DNA from: Solobacterium sp.
GTDB lineage: Bacteria; Bacillota_I; Bacilli_A; Erysipelotrichales; Erysipelotrichaceae
Direction of reading: 5' to 3'
NCBI GenBank assembly: GCA_017512725.1
Contig: JAFWEW010000043.1
Location: forward strand, 1-64,000
DNA length: 64,000 nt
In this document: positions 1-10,679 of the stretch, piece after piece
Layout: every line of letters begins with the position of its first letter
How positions within the stretch are numbered: position 1 is the first letter of the stretch
Made by a program: the position numbers and the translations under genes
The notes under the pieces: generated by a model
Told to the model about the DNA's origin: nothing
The model's database searches: none
What the model saw: the letters and a program-made list of their open reading frames with translations, nothing else

Positions 1-135
1 ATACTACATTATTACCTATATATTCGCTTTTTGAAGCCGTATATCATCAAATTCCTATACTACGCTCTTCTGGATTGGATGGGATTTCAAATAAAAAAAG
101 GCGTATTCCCATTCTATTTGGGTTTACGCCATTGA
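1..135 (+). other. Possible 3' end of an unidentified gene cut by the left edge
   Basis: Reading from base 1, frame 1 stays open for 44 codons and stops at 133-135. The translation is rich in aromatic and hydrophobic residues (for example KPYIIKFLYYALLDW). The stretch is clearly more AT-rich than the rest of the window. Frame 3 is also open to about 168, so the coding assignment is weak. The ending loosely resembles the C-terminal tails of family-2 glycosyltransferases, but I cannot claim that. From 136 to 223 I see no further gene. Confidence 0.25.
91..130 (-). terminator. Rho-independent terminator of the fmt-lepA-hemW-HAD operon
   Basis: Read on the minus strand, GGCGTA and TACGCC form the stem, extended by CCCA/TGGG pairs, and are followed by a run of seven Ts. 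It lies about 95 nt past the HAD hydrolase stop codon. Confidence 0.75.
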
Positions 136-223
136 CCGCAGCGATGCGCGGTTTTTAGAAATTTTTGAATTTATTGGAACAAAACAGGCGTTTATGATCT
201 GCAAACAGATCCTGTAAAACCGA

Positions 224-997
224 TTACAGAAGATGATAATACTTCAGAGCAGCTTCAATCCCACCTTCTGCCGGTCCGGCGGTCACATAGTCCGCAGCCT
301 CTTTCAGTTTCTCATTTGCATTGCCGACCGCAATGGATACCGCAGTATGACGGATCATCTCAAGATCATTGCCGCCGTCTCCAAATGACATGGTTTCTTC
401 CAGAGAAATACCAAACTGTTTTACAAACATATCGATTCCCTTCACTTTGGTGCCGCCTTTGGGAGACAGGTCAAAAAAGGTCGGGTACCACCTTGCACTG
501 TGACAGTCCGGCAGTTTCTTCAGCAGTTCTGCCTCTCCTGCTTCATCCATAAAGATCATGACCTGATAGACCAGTTCGGAATCAATACCTGAGATATCAC
601 CTGCCGGATGATTGTCATTTCCGGTAATCGCATGGATCTCATCAACCAGCTCATTACGGAAGTTAAACACTCTTCTGGTATCTGTCTGAAAGCCGCACGG
701 AACCGGATTCTGTTCCAGTTCCTTCAGCAGGATCCGGATCGATGCAGGCTGAATCGTATTCTCATAGATAACAGCACCGTCTCCCGTATAGCAATACTGC
801 CCGTTCAGGGTTATATAACCGTCAAACGGGAAATCCTTCAGGACAAACAGTCCGTCCGGTCCCCGGCCGGTGGCAATTACCAGCTTTACACCGGTCTCCT
901 TCAGCCGATACAGTGTATCAAAGACTGTGTCTGGAATCTGATGGGTCGAAAAGTCAGTGAGTGTACCGTCAATATCGAAAAATACCGCCTTGATCAT
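224..997 (-). CDS. Cof-type HAD-superfamily phosphatase
   Basis: This is a 257-aa cytoplasmic HAD hydrolase of the Cof/YidA (class IIB cap) type, which usually dephosphorylates sugar phosphates or small phosphorylated metabolites. The motifs are intact: the nucleophile motif FDIDGTL with Asp8 and Asp10, Thr43 in ATGR, a motif III lysine near Lys184, and the metal-binding GDGGND at 206-211. The length fits the family. It is the last gene of the fmt-lepA-hemW operon and its ATG overlaps the hemW stop by four bases (ATGA), so translation is probably coupled. The substrate cannot be told from sequence. Confidence 0.9.
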   Translation of the reverse strand: MIKAVFFDIDGTLTDFSTHQIPDTVFDTLYRLKETGVKLVIATGRGPDGLFVLKDFPFDGYITLNGQYCYTGDGAVIYENTIQPASIRILLKELEQNPVPCGFQTDTRRVFNFRNELVDEIHAITGNDNHPAGDISGIDSELVYQVMIFMDEAGEAELLKKLPDCHSARWYPTFFDLSPKGGTKVKGIDMFVKQFGISLEETMSFGDGGNDLEMIRHTAVSIAVGNANEKLKEAADYVTAGPAEGGIEAALKYYHLL

Positions 998-2115
998 AGA
1001 TCCGCTTCCTCCATAAACCGTACAAGCACCGTATTGAGCAGTTCAAACCCATGTGCGCTGCAGAAAAGCCGGTCTTCTGTGAGTATGAGCATTCCTTCTC
1101 TGCAAAGGGATGCGATCGTCTCAGGATAGACTTCGGTCAGATCAATTCCATACATCTTCCGGAACCGGGTGCGTGAGATACCGCGGGAAAGCCGCAGTCC
1201 CATCATTACCGTTTCATACATCCGTTCTTCTTTAGAGAGATATGTATAAGTTCTTGCGGCAGGATCCGCAAGATACTGCTTCAGTGTTCCGGGATGATCG
1301 TAACGACCTTTTTCATCCTTACCGCTGGCTCCGCACCCGAAGCCATAGAAATCATCATATTCCCAGATCCGTGTATTATGCAGGGATTCTTTTCCGTCTC
1401 TTGCAAAATTTGAGATCTCGTAGTGATCATACCCGTGGTCTGTAAGATACGAACAGATCCATTCATACATGTCAGCCTCCGTATCTTCATCTAGCGGGCG
1501 GACCCCCTGCTTTCCAAATACACTGTTCTCTTCAATGGTGAGCGAATACAGCGAAAGATGGGAAGGATTCAGAGAAACTGCCAGTTCTGTGCTTCTCTGA
1601 AGGGATTCCATCGTCTGAGTCGGAAGCGAATACATGAGATCGAGTGATATGTTGGATATCCCACATGCCGAAAATTGGTTTACCAATCGGCTGACATTCT
1701 CAAAGGAATGGTTCCGGTTCAGCTTCTTCAAAAGTGCCGCATCGTGGCTCTGCAGGCCGATACTCACGCGGTTCACACCATGCTTTAAAAGCAGATCGAT
1801 CTTCGCCTGTGTAACGGTTTCGGGGTTCACTTCAACGGTATATTCTGAAATTTTATTTTTGTACGGATCCAGGAGAGAAAGCAGCCGGTCCAGCTGCGAT
1901 TCCGACAAAGAAGACGGTGTTCCCCCTCCGATATAGATCGTTTCAATCCCCTCATTGATATCGGCATGCAGCAGCTCATATTCCAGTGCGTTCAGCCATG
2001 CGTCTGCGGTTTCCTTCCGATAGACCTGCCGGAAGAAATCACAGTAATAACAGATCGATGCACAGAACGGCACATGAACATAGAGCGACGGGATCTTAGC
2101 GGCGGTCATTGTCAT
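994..2115 (-). CDS. hemW: HemW-like radical SAM protein (heme chaperone family)
   Basis: This 373-aa radical SAM protein resembles oxygen-independent coproporphyrinogen oxidases but belongs to the HemW group, which binds and transfers heme. The iron-sulfur motif is C-x3-C-x2-C at Cys18, Cys22 and Cys25, followed by the glycine-rich IYIGGGTPS segment and a C-terminal HemW domain. The start overlaps the lepA stop by 20 bp; a second ATG two codons in (2109) is equally possible. The lepA-hemW order is common in Firmicutes. True coproporphyrinogen dehydrogenase activity is not expected, since that family carries an extra N-terminal CxxxCxxCxC arrangement that is absent here. Confidence 0.9.
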   Translation of the reverse strand: MTMTAAKIPSLYVHVPFCASICYYCDFFRQVYRKETADAWLNALEYELLHADINEGIETIYIGGGTPSSLSESQLDRLLSLLDPYKNKISEYTVEVNPETVTQAKIDLLLKHGVNRVSIGLQSHDAALLKKLNRNHSFENVSRLVNQFSACGISNISLDLMYSLPTQTMESLQRSTELAVSLNPSHLSLYSLTIEENSVFGKQGVRPLDEDTEADMYEWICSYLTDHGYDHYEISNFARDGKESLHNTRIWEYDDFYGFGCGASGKDEKGRYDHPGTLKQYLADPAARTYTYLSKEERMYETVMMGLRLSRGISRTRFRKMYGIDLTEVYPETIASLCREGMLILTEDRLFCSAHGFELLNTVLVRFMEEADL

Positions 2116-3907
2116 CCATGGAAAGCACGGACATGAACGCTTCCTGCGGGATTACAACCGAGCCCACTGCCTTCATGCGCTTTTTGCCCTCTTTCTGTTT
2201 CTCCAGCAGTTTCCGTTTACGGGAGATATCACCGCCATAGCACTTGGCAAGAACGTTTTTGCGAAGCGATTTGATATTCGTCCGGGCAATGACCTTTCCG
2301 CCGATCGCTGCCTGTACCGGAATCTCAAACTGCTGCCGCGGGATCAGTTCCTTCAGGCGGATCGTAATGCCGGAACCTCTCTGATAGGCCTCGGTGCGGT
2401 GAATGATGACGGACAGTGCGTCGACGGTTTCGCCGTTAAGCAGAATATCCATCTTCACCAGGTCTTCCTTCCGGTAGCCGATCAGTTCATAGTCCAGGCT
2501 TGCATACCCTTTGGAACAGCTCTTGAGCCGGTCAAAGAAATCATAGATGATCTCGGAAAGCGGCAGTTCATAGGTCAGTATGTTTCTGCCGGTATCGATC
2601 ACATCCATACCGACATAGATGCCGCGCTTGCTCTGACAGAGCTCCATCACAGGTCCGATATAGGCATCGCTCGTCATGATCTCAGCCTTGACGTACGGTT
2701 CTTCGACCCGTTCGATCCGGGAAGCCTCCGGCATCTTTGCCGGATTATCGATTTCCAGCATCGATCCATCGGTCAGATATACATGATAGATAACCGACGG
2801 AGCCGTGCAGATCAGATCCAGATCATATTCCCGTTCCAGCCGTTCCTGAACGACATCCATATGGAGCAGACCCAGAAATCCGCAGCGGAACCCAAATCCA
2901 AGTGCCTGAGAAGTCTCAGGCTCATACTGCAGACTGGCATCGTTCAGCTTCAGCTTGTCCAGTGCTTCATGAAGGTCTTCATATTTAGCGGCATCACTCG
3001 GATAAAGACCGCAGTAAACCATCGGATTCATCTTCCGGTAGCCTTCCAGCGGTTCCGCTGCCGGACGCTGGGCGTTGGTTACCGTATCACCGACCCGGAC
3101 ATCCTGTATGGACTTGATTGAAGCCGCAAACCACCCGACATCCCCGCAGTCCAGCGTTCTGAGCGGAACTTCCTTCGGGTTGCGGATCCCTGCTTCGGTG
3201 ACTTCATATTCGGCACCGGTAGCCATAAAGCGGATCCTGTCCCCGACGGATAAAGAACCGTCCATGATCCGGATCAGGGCGATGACGCCCCGGTAGCTGT
3301 CATAAAAGCTGTCAAACACCAGAGCCTTAAGCGGCTTTGAAGGATCGCCGTGCGGCGCCGGAATCTTATGTACGATCTGTTCCAGTACTTCTTTGACATT
3401 CTGTCCGGTCCTTGCGGATATCATTGGTGCCTCAGAGCAGTCCAGACCGATGATGTTTTCAATTTCCTTCTTCACATCATCCGGCATCGCATTGTTCATA
3501 TCGATCTTGTTAATGACCGGAATGATCTCAAGATCGTTATCCAGCGCCAGATAGGTATTGGCAAGCGTCTGTGCCTGTACACCCTGTGTCGCGTCCACGA
3601 CCAAAACCGCACCCTCGCATGCCGCAAGGGATCTGGAAACCTCATACGTAAAGTCCACATGACCCGGCGTATCGATGAGATTGAACAGATATTCTTCCCC
3701 ATCATCCGCGTGATAGCTCAGCTGTACCGCATTGAGCTTGATCGTGATGCCCCGTTCCCGCTCCAGATCCATTTCATCCAGCAGCTGTGCCTTCATATCA
3801 CGCTCTTTGACGGTTTCGGTCAGTTCCAGGATCCGGTCTGCCAGCGTCGATTTCCCATGGTCAATATGGGCAATAATACAGAAATTGCGAATATGATTCT
3901 GATCCAT
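2096..3907 (-). CDS. lepA: Elongation factor 4 (LepA)
   Basis: This 603-aa translational GTPase acts on stalled or mistranslocated ribosomes. It carries G1 [10 protein letters not shown] near residue 13, the G3 motif DTPGHVDF near 79 and the G4 motif NKID, followed by EF-G-like domains II, III and V and the LepA-specific C-terminal domain rich in basic residues ([15 protein letters not shown]). The length matches the family. It starts 12 bp after fmt with a clear AAGGAAGGG ribosome binding site. Confidence 0.98.
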   Translation of the reverse strand: MDQNHIRNFCIIAHIDHGKSTLADRILELTETVKERDMKAQLLDEMDLERERGITIKLNAVQLSYHADDGEEYLFNLIDTPGHVDFTYEVSRSLAACEGAVLVVDATQGVQAQTLANTYLALDNDLEIIPVINKIDMNNAMPDDVKKEIENIIGLDCSEAPMISARTGQNVKEVLEQIVHKIPAPHGDPSKPLKALVFDSFYDSYRGVIALIRIMDGSLSVGDRIRFMATGAEYEVTEAGIRNPKEVPLRTLDCGDVGWFAASIKSIQDVRVGDTVTNAQRPAAEPLEGYRKMNPMVYCGLYPSDAAKYEDLHEALDKLKLNDASLQYEPETSQALGFGFRCGFLGLLHMDVVQERLEREYDLDLICTAPSVIYHVYLTDGSMLEIDNPAKMPEASRIERVEEPYVKAEIMTSDAYIGPVMELCQSKRGIYVGMDVIDTGRNILTYELPLSEIIYDFFDRLKSCSKGYASLDYELIGYRKEDLVKMDILLNGETVDALSVIIHRTEAYQRGSGITIRLKELIPRQQFEIPVQAAIGGKVIARTNIKSLRKNVLAKCYGGDISRKRKLLEKQKEGKKRMKAVGSVVIPQEAFMSVLSMDDNDRR

Positions 3908-3919
3908 AGTTACCCTTCC

Positions 3920-4858
3920 TTATTCAAACTGTGCACCGACCAGATTTCTTCCGGCTCCGTTATAGAACGCATCGGCATTCATCCGTGCCTTCCCTTCCAT
4001 CTGCAGTTCATATACCAGAAGCACGCCGCCATCCGCCGCAATGCGCATGGCATGGTCCGCAAAGCCAAGAATGGTACCGGGTGCTTCCTTTACCGTTCCG
4101 TTCTGCTTGCGCACTCGTGCAAATTTGACCCGCTTTCCGTTCAGGATCCCATATCCGACCGGTTCGTCGATCAGACCTCTGAGATGATTGTACAATGTAT
4201 CGATTGATTCCTTCCGGAACGAGACCTGTTCTTCTTCCCGTTTAATATTGGGGGCAATCACGACTTTGGATTCATCCTGTACTTCACCCTGCAGGGTTCC
4301 ATCCAGATATTTCGGCAGGTATTCCTTAATCAGCTGCCGTGCCGGAGCTTCCAGCTGCTGGAACAGTTCGGAGGATGTGACATCCGGGCCGATCTCAGCC
4401 GGGATACGTGCATAGACTTCCCCACTGTCCATCCGCTCTGCCATTTCCATCAGGCAGACTTCCGTATAGTCGTCTCCGTTCATCACAGCCCGTTGAATCG
4501 GAGCACCGCCGCGGTATTTCGGAAGCGGGCTTGGATGAATATTCAGACATCCAAATTTCGGTGCTTCCAGAATCGATACCGGAATCAGCTGGCCATACGC
4601 ACAGGTGACGATCAGATCCGGATTCAAAGAAATTACGCTGTCCGCTTCTTCCGTCAGTCTTGCAGGCTGAAGGACGGGGATCTGATGTTCCCGGGCAAAA
4701 ACCTTTACCGGAGGTTCTTTCAGTTCGTGTTTTCGGCCGACCGGTTTATCGGGCTGTGAAACAGCTGCGATCACTTCATAACCTTCTTCCAGAAGCTGTG
4801 CGAAAACAGCACAGGAATAGGCTGTTGTACCGAAAAATACGACGCGAATACGATCCAT
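3920..4858 (-). CDS. fmt: Methionyl-tRNA formyltransferase
   Basis: The 312-aa enzyme formylates initiator Met-tRNA with 10-formyltetrahydrofolate. The N-terminal Rossmann-like domain contains SPLPKYRGGAPIQRA, which holds the conserved active-site segment, and the C-terminal OB-fold domain is complete. In Bacillus, fmt sits between priA and rsmB; here it heads an operon with lepA and hemW, while priA and rsmB remain adjacent near 55-58 kb, so fmt has been relocated. GGAGG lies upstream of the ATG. The promoter is the TTTAAA-17-TATAAT at 4882-4910. Confidence 0.97.
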   Translation of the reverse strand: MDRIRVVFFGTTAYSCAVFAQLLEEGYEVIAAVSQPDKPVGRKHELKEPPVKVFAREHQIPVLQPARLTEEADSVISLNPDLIVTCAYGQLIPVSILEAPKFGCLNIHPSPLPKYRGGAPIQRAVMNGDDYTEVCLMEMAERMDSGEVYARIPAEIGPDVTSSELFQQLEAPARQLIKEYLPKYLDGTLQGEVQDESKVVIAPNIKREEEQVSFRKESIDTLYNHLRGLIDEPVGYGILNGKRVKFARVRKQNGTVKEAPGTILGFADHAMRIAADGGVLLVYELQMEGKARMNADAFYNGAGRNLVGAQFE

Positions 4859-4881
4859 AAATACCTCCGTTTACCGCGACA

Positions 4882-4910
4882 ATTATAGCTGAATTGCGTT
4901 GCATTTTAAA
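4882..4910 (-). promoter_or_regulatory. Promoter of fmt-lepA-hemW-HAD
   Basis: On the minus strand TTTAAA (4910-4905) and TATAAT (4887-4882) are separated by 17 bp, 24 bp before the fmt ATG. Its -35 box directly abuts the -35 box of the divergent rpsT promoter. Confidence 0.7.
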
Positions 4911-4927
4911 ATACCCTTTGGTATAAT
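4899..4927 (+). promoter_or_regulatory. Promoter of rpsT
   Basis: TTGCAT (4899-4904), a 17-bp spacer and a perfect TATAAT (4922-4927) precede rpsT. AAAGGAGG at 4945-4952 is a strong ribosome binding site five bases before the ATG. Confidence 0.85.
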
Positions 4928-4957
4928 CCATATGTTTGAGATGCAAAGGAGGTTTCC

Positions 4958-5224
4958 ATGGCAAATATCAAGTCCCAGAAGAAACGTGCGCTGACAAATC
5001 TCAAGGCTCAGGAAAACAATGCCGCAAAGAGAACTGTCGTTAAAAGTGCGATCAAAAACGTTCTGAAGGCTGTTGAGGAAAAGGATGCCGATGCGGCTAA
5101 GGCTGCGTATGACAAGGCAAACTCCGTCCTTGATAAAGCTGTATCAAGCGGAATCAAGACTGGCAACTACGCTGCCCGTCAGAAGTCCCGTCTTGCAAAG
5201 GCCGTTAATACCATCGGCAAGTAA
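4958..5224 (+). CDS. rpsT: 30S ribosomal protein S20
   Basis: This 88-aa, lysine- and alanine-rich helical protein binds 16S rRNA early in small-subunit assembly. The N-terminus MANIKSQKKR and the C-terminal AARQKSRLAKAV are typical of S20. It is a single-gene unit with its own strong promoter, a full ribosome binding site and a terminator, divergent from fmt. Confidence 0.98.
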   Translation: MANIKSQKKRALTNLKAQENNAAKRTVVKSAIKNVLKAVEEKDADAAKAAYDKANSVLDKAVSSGIKTGNYAARQKSRLAKAVNTIGK

Positions 5225-5238
5225 GAATTGACTGAAAG

Positions 5239-5262
5239 TCCATGCATGACATGGATTTTTTT
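5239..5262 (+). terminator. Terminator of rpsT
   Basis: TCCATG and CATGGA form a 6-bp stem around CATGA, followed by eight Ts starting at 5255. Confidence 0.8.
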
Positions 5263-5269
5263 ATTTTAA

Positions 5270-5300
5270 AACGCTTCGGAACACTTCCGAAGCATCTTTT
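5270..5300. terminator. Bidirectional terminator between rpsT and trmK
   Basis: GCTTCGGAA (5273-5281) pairs perfectly with TTCCGAAGC (5284-5292). Minus-strand transcripts meet TTTT right after the stem (CGTTTT), plus-strand ones meet TCTTTT, so it ends the glyS-dnaG-rpoD-trmK operon and backs up the rpsT terminator. Confidence 0.75.
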
Positions 5301-5958
5301 ATGATTCAGTTCTGTCCAGAATGGCATTCAGCGCAAACAGTTCCGTTTCGTGTTCTGCCGGATCTGCGCCTAGCGTGATGATCCGCTGTATTCCATTGCG
5401 GCGCCAGTTCAGATATTCGATCCAGGACACTCTGTCTTCCTGCACTTCTTCCACCCCGGCATACTGCTGCATCTCAGAATAGGCATCATGCGGTTTTGTA
5501 CAGAAAACCACCGCAGTATAATACTTCTTCCGGTCTTCGACCGTACGTTCTTTCAGTATCGTAAAGTGATGATCGCTGATCCACTTCCGCAGCATCGGAA
5601 CATCCGCATTGATCTGTACGATCACGGCCTCCAGCGAGCCAAGCCGTTCCATCGCTTCTTCCAGAATCCCCACCGCTGTATAGAAGCCCATGCCGGCAAG
5701 CACTGCCGAGGTGCAGTCCTCCGGTACATTTTCAAAGCCGCTGCCCAGGATCGGCAGAACCAAGTCCTGAAGCCCTTTCTGTACAATGTTCGCTTCTGCC
5801 TGTGACAGCGGTCCTTCTGCCACATCACAGGCATAGGCCTTTGGAACGATCCCCTGTTCAACCGCAAGTATCGGCAGGAGCCCATGGTCTGTGCCAATGT
5901 CCGCAAGGACAGACCCTGACGGAACAAGTTCCGCCAGGGCCCGAATACGTTTACTCAT
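5299..5958 (-). CDS. trmK: tRNA (adenine-22-N1)-methyltransferase TrmK
   Basis: This 219-aa SAM-dependent methyltransferase makes m1A22 in tRNA. The SAM-binding motif [13 protein letters not shown] lies near residues 18-30 and the C-terminal part is helical as in the family. The start overlaps the rpoD stop by four bases. The dnaG-rpoD-trmK order is the conserved Firmicute arrangement, where a Nif3-like gene often follows; here a terminator ends the operon instead. Confidence 0.93.
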   Translation of the reverse strand: MSKRIRALAELVPSGSVLADIGTDHGLLPILAVEQGIVPKAYACDVAEGPLSQAEANIVQKGLQDLVLPILGSGFENVPEDCTSAVLAGMGFYTAVGILEEAMERLGSLEAVIVQINADVPMLRKWISDHHFTILKERTVEDRKKYYTAVVFCTKPHDAYSEMQQYAGVEEVQEDRVSWIEYLNWRRNGIQRIITLGADPAEHETELFALNAILDRTES

Positions 5959-7481
5959 TTGTCAAAGAAGTCCTTCAAACGCTTGGAACGGGTCGGATGC
6001 TTGAGCTTGCGCAGCGCCTTCGCCTCAATCTGACGAATACGCTCTCTTGTTACGTTGAACTCTTTGCCGACTTCTTCCAGCGTTCTTGTTCTTCCGTCAT
6101 ATAAACCGAACCGAAGACGCAGTACTTTTTCTTCCCGCTCCGTCAGTCCGGAGAGGACGCTGTTGATTTCATCCTTGAGCAGCTGGTTATTGGCATACTC
6201 ATCCGGTGACATCGCATCCTTGTCTTCAATAAAGTCTCCGAGATGGGAATCATCTTCTTCACCGATCGGGGTTTCAAGGCTGACCGGTTCCAGTGCGATC
6301 TTCTGGATCTCACGTACTTTTTCCGGAGAAATTCCTTCCATCCGGGCACTGATTTCTTCTGCCGTCGGATCACGGCCGAGTTCCTGCACAAGCTGACGCT
6401 GAATTCGGGAGAGCTTGTTGATGGTTTCAACCATATGGACCGGAATACGGATCGTTCTGGCCTGGTCTGCGATCGCACGGGTAATTGCCTGACGGATCCA
6501 CCAGGTCGCATACGTAGAGAACTTGAATCCCTTCGTATAGTCAAATTTCTCAACCGCCTTGACGAGACCCATATTGCCTTCCTGAATCAGATCCAGAAAC
6601 AGCATGCCTCTTCCGACATACTTCTTGGCAATACTGACGACAAGACGCAGGTTGGAGGAAATCAGAATATTCTTGGCTTCCTCATCGCCCTCCTCGATCC
6701 GCTTGGCGATTTCCGGCTCGTCTTCGGCCTTCAGCAGCGGTACGCGTCCGATTTCCTTGAGGTACATCTTGACCGGGTCATTCAGGCTGATGGAATTGGA
6801 ACGTCCGCTCAGTGAATTGGACAGCAGGCGGTTCATCTTCGCAGGCGTTTCTGCTTCCCCGTCTTCTTCGTCCTCTCCGTTTCCTTCCTCATCATCGTCC
6901 TCATCCTCTTCGTCCATATCGAGGTCGTCATCTTCCAGTTCCTCAATATCCTCGTCTTCCGAGACAACGATGTTTTCGTCGGAGAACCACTCCCAGAGGG
7001 CTTCCATTTCATCATCCGACATATCAAGCCGCTCAAGAGCGTTCATGATGTCTTTCTGGTAAATCGCGCCGTCTTCCTTATAAACAAAGCGGAAATCCTC
7101 TTTCAGCTCTTCCAGCGTTTTGAGTTCTTTCTGCCGCCCGTTATGCTTGAATACATCAATTGCGGTATGTTTGATTTCCTCACCGCGGTACTCTTTCTCT
7201 TCCGTTAATGCCTCGAGCTCGACCTTGGGCTCTACGAAAGAACGCATTTCTTCCGTATAGTCCTTCAGTTCAGGCTCAGGCAGTTTTGTATTTTCTTCCA
7301 TAATTTCATTCAGTGCTGCGTCATCGCGGAGTATTTTTTTGATTTCAGCGAGCAGTTCTTTTCTGTCTCTGGAACTCTTGCGCATAGCTTCCCGCATGGA
7401 ACGGGCGTTTCCGGTAAACACAGCCGTTTCCTTAGTCACAGTTTTTTTCGTTCCGGTAGAATTCATTTGCTTCTTCATCAA
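5955..7481 (-). CDS. rpoD: Primary RNA polymerase sigma factor (RpoD/SigA)
   Basis: This is the housekeeping sigma factor. Regions 1.2 to 4.2 are complete: [16 protein letters not shown] starts region 1.2, the region 2 block holds [18 protein letters not shown] and the -10 recognition helix ([14 protein letters not shown]), and region 4.2 has the helix-turn-helix ending [15 protein letters not shown]. At 508 aa it is long for a Firmicute SigA (about 370 aa in B. subtilis). The excess is an N-terminal stretch of about 100 residues of no recognised domain ahead of a region 1.1-like segment, plus an acidic linker of Asp/Glu repeats encoded at about 6830-6960. The start lies inside dnaG (50-bp overlap). 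A later start would shorten the overlap but would not remove the extension. Confidence 0.97.
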   Translation of the reverse strand: MMKKQMNSTGTKKTVTKETAVFTGNARSMREAMRKSSRDRKELLAEIKKILRDDAALNEIMEENTKLPEPELKDYTEEMRSFVEPKVELEALTEEKEYRGEEIKHTAIDVFKHNGRQKELKTLEELKEDFRFVYKEDGAIYQKDIMNALERLDMSDDEMEALWEWFSDENIVVSEDEDIEELEDDDLDMDEEDEDDDEEGNGEDEEDGEAETPAKMNRLLSNSLSGRSNSISLNDPVKMYLKEIGRVPLLKAEDEPEIAKRIEEGDEEAKNILISSNLRLVVSIAKKYVGRGMLFLDLIQEGNMGLVKAVEKFDYTKGFKFSTYATWWIRQAITRAIADQARTIRIPVHMVETINKLSRIQRQLVQELGRDPTAEEISARMEGISPEKVREIQKIALEPVSLETPIGEEDDSHLGDFIEDKDAMSPDEYANNQLLKDEINSVLSGLTEREEKVLRLRFGLYDGRTRTLEEVGKEFNVTRERIRQIEAKALRKLKHPTRSKRLKDFFDK

Positions 7482-9207
7482 TATACCTCCGCAGATCTTT
7501 CAGACATTCTCTGTATTCTTCCATAATCACCAGTGAGCTTTCCTGATTCATCGGCTGCGCCAGCTGTTCTTTAAACGCGTCTGCCTGTGCTTCCTTCAGG
7601 CTGATATTCACCCTTCGGATCGCACCGTCCATCATCGTCTCATCATATGCCATGGCGTAGACCGGAAGTGATATCAGTCTTGCGATCAGGTTTCTGACTG
7701 TCTGACTGTCAGCCTGATCCATCAGCACATCCGGGTCAATCTTGTCGCTGGACCGGTAGCAGTCCACGATCATCATCGCAAGCCCACTGCGGTCTTTATC
7801 CTTGAGAAAGCCAAGTTTCTCGCTGAAGTGCTGGCTTGCTTCTTTATGTCCCAGCATCATCGCCAGGATCATCTCTTCTGCCTCTTCCAGTCCCATACCG
7901 ATCCGGGAAGCCTGTGCAGGCTGATAGACCGGTTTTGTTTCCTTTGGCTCATAATCCAGATGGAAGCCGCTGATTCTGGAGATTTCCTCCGTAAAGTAAC
8001 GGCGGTCCATTTCATCATTCAGGCTGTCCAGCTCTGCTCTGGCTTTGGCAACAAAATCCTTGCGCTCCTGATAGTTGTCAAAGTTCGTGCGGTTCTTCAG
8101 ATAGTTCAGCACAAACTCCATCCAGATCATCTGTTTTGACAGCATCTCTTTCAGAGCGTCCGGGCCCTGCGAACGGATCAGTTCATCCGGGTCAAGTCCG
8201 GTGCGGTTGTCGACAACTGCCACTTCACAGCCTTCCGCCCGGGCAAGCCTTCCGGCTTTTACCGTTGCATTCTGCCCGGCATTATCGCCGTCATAACAGA
8301 ACACGATGAGCGGTGCCATGTGATGCAGGATCTGGATCTGCTGTCTGGTACATGCCGTTCCGAGTGTGCATACCGCATTCTGTATGCCGGCTTTTGCAAG
8401 GGCAATCACATCGGTCACCCCCTCGCAGACATAGATCTTTCCTTCCCTGCGTGCGCTCATACGGGCGCGGTGGGCGTTGTATACGATCTCGCTTTTGTGG
8501 AACAGCGGCGTATCCGTCGTGTTGACGTACTTGCTGGGATTATCGGGATCCAGCGTCCGGGCGCTGAAGCCGATCGGATGTCCGTGAACATCATGGATCG
8601 GAAAAGTGATCCGGTTGGAGAATACATCCTTTACGCCGTCGGAGCCGGTACGGGCCACATTGACTGCGACCATGTCCGCATCCTCAAACCCTTTTGCCTT
8701 CAGGAACCGGCACAGCCGGTCCCCTCCGGGATTGTATCCGATCTCGAACTGTGTCCGGATCGCTTCGTCCATTCCGCGGCCATCCAGATAACTCTTGGCT
8801 TTCCGGGCTTCCTCCCCATTCATCTCATAGCAGGTAAAACGGATCGTTTCCTCCATGACTTTGTAATAGCGGTCCATCTTCGGATCGGTCTTCGTTTCCG
8901 TCCGGTCTGCTTTTACCGAAAGCGGATAACCGATCAGATCCGCGACTTTTTCAACCGCTTCCGGAAAGGACACATTCTCGTAATTCTGAACGAATGTGAA
9001 CACGTTTCCGCCCGCATTGCATACAAAGCATTTGTAGATGCGCATGTCGGGATTGATATGAAGCGAAGGGTCATGGTCATCATGAAACGGGCAGATTGCC
9101 CGGTATTCCCTGCCCCGTTTCTGTACCGTCAGGTACCTGCCGATGATATCAGCGATATCCGCTCTGCGGCGGACTTCCGCAATTTCTTCTTCGGGAATTC
9201 TTGCCAT
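7432..9207 (-). CDS. dnaG: DNA primase
   Basis: The 591-aa primase makes RNA primers at the replication fork. It has an N-terminal CHC2 zinc finger (Cys39, His42, Cys60, Cys63), the RNA-polymerase core, a TOPRIM domain ([10 protein letters not shown] and later YDGDNAGQ) and a C-terminal helicase-binding region. It starts 11 bp after the glyS stop and overlaps rpoD, so replication, transcription and Gly-tRNA supply share an operon. Confidence 0.97.
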   Translation of the reverse strand: MARIPEEEIAEVRRRADIADIIGRYLTVQKRGREYRAICPFHDDHDPSLHINPDMRIYKCFVCNAGGNVFTFVQNYENVSFPEAVEKVADLIGYPLSVKADRTETKTDPKMDRYYKVMEETIRFTCYEMNGEEARKAKSYLDGRGMDEAIRTQFEIGYNPGGDRLCRFLKAKGFEDADMVAVNVARTGSDGVKDVFSNRITFPIHDVHGHPIGFSARTLDPDNPSKYVNTTDTPLFHKSEIVYNAHRARMSARREGKIYVCEGVTDVIALAKAGIQNAVCTLGTACTRQQIQILHHMAPLIVFCYDGDNAGQNATVKAGRLARAEGCEVAVVDNRTGLDPDELIRSQGPDALKEMLSKQMIWMEFVLNYLKNRTNFDNYQERKDFVAKARAELDSLNDEMDRRYFTEEISRISGFHLDYEPKETKPVYQPAQASRIGMGLEEAEEMILAMMLGHKEASQHFSEKLGFLKDKDRSGLAMMIVDCYRSSDKIDPDVLMDQADSQTVRNLIARLISLPVYAMAYDETMMDGAIRRVNISLKEAQADAFKEQLAQPMNQESSLVIMEEYRECLKDLRRYIDEEANEFYRNEKNCD

Positions 9208-9218
9208 GTGTCAGTCCA

Positions 9219-10607
9219 TCAGAATCGGATCGCTTTGGTGATCAGCGTGCGAACCTCTTCGACGGTCATTCTCTCCTGTTCCATGGAATCACGGTAACGG
9301 ATGGTAACCGTACCGTTCTCCAGTGTTTCATCGTCTACCGTAATGCAGTACGGTGTTCCGATCTCATCCATCCGGCGGTAACGCTTGCCGATGGAACCGC
9401 TCTCGTCATATTCGGTCTCAAAGTCATAGCTGAACTCTTTCCGAAGTTCCAGAGCCTTCTCGGCATGGCGTTTCTTTACCAGAGGAAGTACTGCTGCCTT
9501 GACCGGTGCCAGAACCGGTGAGAAATGCATGACGATGCGGGTATCCACAGAGCCGTCTTCCTTGGTCAGTGTTTCTTCATCATACGCATCGGTAAAGAAC
9601 ATGAAGAACAGACGCTCGACACCGACTGCCGGTTCAACGACATACGGAATATACTTTTCGTTTGTGACGGGATCCAGATAGCTCATATCCTTGCCGGAGG
9701 TGTTCTGGTGCTGTGTCAGATCGTAATCGGTACGGTCGGCGATGCCCCAGAGTTCGCCCCAGCCCCACGGGAACTTGTATTCGATATCCGTTGTGCCCTT
9801 GGAATAGAAGCTGAGCTCTTCTTTGGTATGATCGCGGAAACGCAGATTATCCGGGTTGCCGCCAAGCGACAGGATCCAGTCCATGCAGAACTTGCGCCAG
9901 TACGGGAACCACTCGTCATCCGTTCCGGGTTTGCAGAAGAACTCCATTTCCATCTGTTCGAATTCACGGGTGCGGAAAATGAAGTTGCCCGGTGTGATCT
10001 CGTTGCGGAAGCTCTTGCCGATCTGGCCGATGCCGAACGGTAGCTTTTTGCGGTAAGCCCTGGTTACGTTCTTGAAGTCGACGAACATGCCCTGAGCGGT
10101 TTCCGGACGAAGATAAATGGTGGATTTTCCGTCTTCGGTCGTTCCCTGGAACGTCTTGAACATCAGGTTGAACTGACGGATGGAAGTAAAGTCATGACTT
10201 CCGCAGTCCGGACAGCTGATATTGTTCTCTTTGATAAAGGCTTCCATCTGCTCATTGGACCATCCCTCACAGGTAACCTTTCCTTCGGTTGCCCGTTCGA
10301 TCAGCTGATCCGCCCGATGACGGGTCTTGCAGTTGCGGCAGTCCATCAGCGGATCGGAGAATCCCTTCAGATGACCGGACGCTTCCCATACTTTCGGATT
10401 CATCAGGATCGCAGCCTGGATCTCAACGTTGTTTGGATCTTCCTGAATGAACTTTTTCTGCCATGCCCGCTTGATATGATCTTTTAAAAGGACTCCGTAC
10501 GGGCCGAAGTCCCATGTATTGCTCAGGCCGCCATAGATCTCGGAACCCTGAAAAACAAAGCCCGTATTCTTGGCATGTGAAACAATTTTGTCGAATGTTT
10601 TTTCCAT
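9219..10607 (-). CDS. glyS: Glycyl-tRNA synthetase, single-chain dimeric type
   Basis: This 462-aa class II synthetase is of the alpha2 (eukaryote/archaea-like) type used by many Firmicutes, not the alpha2beta2 GlyQ/GlyS type. The N-terminus [15 protein letters not shown] is diagnostic of that type. Two CxxC pairs (CRNCKTRH and CPDCGSHDF) form a zinc-ribbon insertion. Motif 2 reads [19 protein letters not shown] and motif 3 is near [10 protein letters not shown]. The C-terminal anticodon-binding domain is complete. No T-box is visible upstream, although Gly T-boxes are common in front of this gene. A palindrome spans the promoter spacer instead. Confidence 0.97.
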   Translation of the reverse strand: MEKTFDKIVSHAKNTGFVFQGSEIYGGLSNTWDFGPYGVLLKDHIKRAWQKKFIQEDPNNVEIQAAILMNPKVWEASGHLKGFSDPLMDCRNCKTRHRADQLIERATEGKVTCEGWSNEQMEAFIKENNISCPDCGSHDFTSIRQFNLMFKTFQGTTEDGKSTIYLRPETAQGMFVDFKNVTRAYRKKLPFGIGQIGKSFRNEITPGNFIFRTREFEQMEMEFFCKPGTDDEWFPYWRKFCMDWILSLGGNPDNLRFRDHTKEELSFYSKGTTDIEYKFPWGWGELWGIADRTDYDLTQHQNTSGKDMSYLDPVTNEKYIPYVVEPAVGVERLFFMFFTDAYDEETLTKEDGSVDTRIVMHFSPVLAPVKAAVLPLVKKRHAEKALELRKEFSYDFETEYDESGSIGKRYRRMDEIGTPYCITVDDETLENGTVTIRYRDSMEQERMTVEEVRTLITKAIRF

Positions 10608-10650
10608 AAAAAAGGCAAAACCCCCTTACCCATGCGCTAAAAGCATTGGT

Positions 10651-10679
10651 AGTATAGCACTTTTTAAAGTGCTCTTCAA
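10651..10679 (-). promoter_or_regulatory. Promoter of glyS-dnaG-rpoD-trmK
   Basis: TTGAAG (10679-10674) and TATACT (10656-10651) are separated by exactly 17 bp on the minus strand, about 44 bp before the glyS ATG. The spacer is filled by a perfect palindrome. Confidence 0.75.
10656..10673. repeat. 18-bp palindrome inside the glyS promoter
   Basis: AGCACTTT-TT-AAAGTGCT has perfect 8-bp arms and a 2-bp centre. It fills the region between the -35 and -10 boxes, the classic place for a dimeric repressor operator. It could also form a hairpin in a read-through transcript, but lacks a following T-run. Confidence 0.6.

Noticed and set aside
136-175. Plus-strand terminator-like CCGC...GCGG followed by TTTTT
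   Set aside because: The stem is only about four base pairs, so it is too weak to call.
6830-6960. Repetitive TCC/TCG/CTC-rich tract
   Set aside because: It codes for the acidic linker of RpoD on the minus strand and is low-complexity coding sequence, not a tandem repeat element.
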